Source: CBDAQR01 sp965199055 (GTDB taxonomy: Bacteria > Pseudomonadota > Gammaproteobacteria > Pseudomonadales > Halieaceae). From it: 64,000 nt of DNA. Position numbers and translations under genes: made by a program. Below, piece by piece: positions 63,464 to 64,000 of the stretch. The notes under the pieces were generated by a model that made no database searches, was not told the DNA's origin, and saw only the letters and a program-made list of their open reading frames with translations. Within the stretch, counting starts at the first letter, position 1. Each line of letters begins with the position of its first letter. The stretch is taken from NCBI GenBank assembly GCA_965199055.1, contig CBDAQR010000003.1, positions 1,426,001 through 1,490,000 on the forward strand. The letters run 5' to 3'.

Positions 63464-64000
63464 ATGAGCGAAATCCTCAACGGCGCGGATGATAATCGCG
63501 AGAATTACGAGGAATTCCTCGGGCACCCCAAGGGGCTGTTCGTTTGCTTTGCCACAGAACTGTGGGAGCGTTTTTCTTTCTACGGGATGAAGTACCTGCT
63601 TCTCCTGTATCTCACCAAATACCACCTCTTTACCGACAGCATGGGTCTGGATGTTTTGGGCTGCTATGCCGCGCTGGTCTATGCCATGCCGGTGCTGGGC
63701 GGGTTGCTCGCTGACCGCTACCTCGGAATGCGCAAAGCAGTAGTCTTTGGCGGCATCCTGCTATGCCTGGGGCACCTGGGCATGGCCTTCGAAGGCGAGC
63801 AGGCTAGCCAGGTAGGCGGTGTGATAAGCCGTGACGACTCGGCGCTGCAGGTATTTTACTTTTCGCTGGCACTGATCGTGATCGGCGTGGGCTTTCTGAA
63901 GCCGAATATCTCTACCATCGTGGGCCAGCTCTACAGCGTGGAAGACCCGCGCCGTGACGCCGGCTTCACCATTTTTTACATGGGTATCAATATCGGCGCC
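63464..64000 (+). CDS. POT/PTR-family proton-dependent peptide transporter, partial
   Basis: The first 179 residues before the window ends. The family signature appears as FCFATELWERFSFYGMKYLL (near residue 28), with the ExxERFxYYG core, then GGLLADRYLGMRKAVVFGG and IGVGFLKPNISTIVGQLY. It imports di- and tripeptides with protons. It is divergent from the M28 peptidase, with 54 bases between the starts. Confidence 0.93.
   Translation, partial: MSEILNGADDNRENYEEFLGHPKGLFVCFATELWERFSFYGMKYLLLLYLTKYHLFTDSMGLDVLGCYAALVYAMPVLGGLLADRYLGMRKAVVFGGILLCLGHLGMAFEGEQASQVGGVISRDDSALQVFYFSLALIVIGVGFLKPNISTIVGQLYSVEDPRRDAGFTIFYMGINIGA

Overview
The window is chromosomal DNA of a marine gammaproteobacterium. 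The gene order accA-tilS-pyrG-kdsA-eno-ftsB-ispD-ispF-truD-pcm-nlpD-rpoS, followed by fdxA, mutS and recA-recX, is the conserved block known from Pseudomonas and its relatives. A sodium-pumping oxaloacetate decarboxylase (oadGAB), a BacNav-type channel and an acidic RTX surface protein point to the sea. My best inference is the Cellvibrionales/Halieaceae (OM60/NOR5) area, but no rRNA or other taxonomic marker is present to prove it.

Layout. 1-5.3 kb: tail of an unknown gene, an 11-bp tandem repeat, tRNA-Ala(GGC) with a near-consensus promoter, a START-like protein, gltX, and a 933-residue RTX protein. 5.6-10.5 kb: dusA, a transaldolase gene broken by one in-frame stop, a TerB-like gene, an RssB/RssC-like phosphatase-STAS pair, and mlaA. 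10.5-12.5 kb: an hvfABC-type RiPP cluster whose precursor has twelve EGKCG motifs. 12.7-24.2 kb: hrpA, a MaoC hydratase, two unknown genes, mnmC, a glutaminyl cyclase and a large M16 peptidase. 24.3-28.2 kb: a Cpx-like envelope stress locus (cpxP, cpxR, cpxA) damaged twice. A complete IS3-family element with a 4-bp target duplication sits between cpxP and the Cpx boxes, and cpxR has a one-base frameshift. 28.2-35.5 kb: recX, recA with a LexA box, a flavin monooxygenase-like gene, peroxiredoxin, mutS and fdxA. 35.6-36.4 kb: an ion channel with an unusual selectivity filter. 36.4-49.0 kb: the rpoS-to-accA core block on the minus strand. 49.1-52.5 kb: oadBAG. 52.6-64 kb: a TPP enzyme with an FAD oxidase, a peptide-type ABC transporter, an M28 peptidase and the start of a POT peptide transporter.

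How the genes work together. The right end looks like a peptide scavenging module: secreted peptidase, binding protein, two permeases, double ATPase and a proton-coupled transporter. The core block serves translation, lipid, isoprenoid, CTP and KDO supply, cell division and the stationary-phase sigma factor. Two features stand out as possibly new. One is the long EGKCG copper-RiPP precursor with its MNIO enzyme and partner. The other is RpoS carrying about 150 residues of histone-H1-like Lys/Ala-rich sequence in place of its usual acidic N-terminus.

Limits. All calls rest on reading motifs and gene order by eye; no searches were run. The transaldolase stop and the cpxR frameshift are single-base lesions and could be sequencing errors. 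There is no gene-free stretch longer than 300 bases apart from the first 352 bases, which hold a partial gene, a repeat, a tRNA and its promoter.
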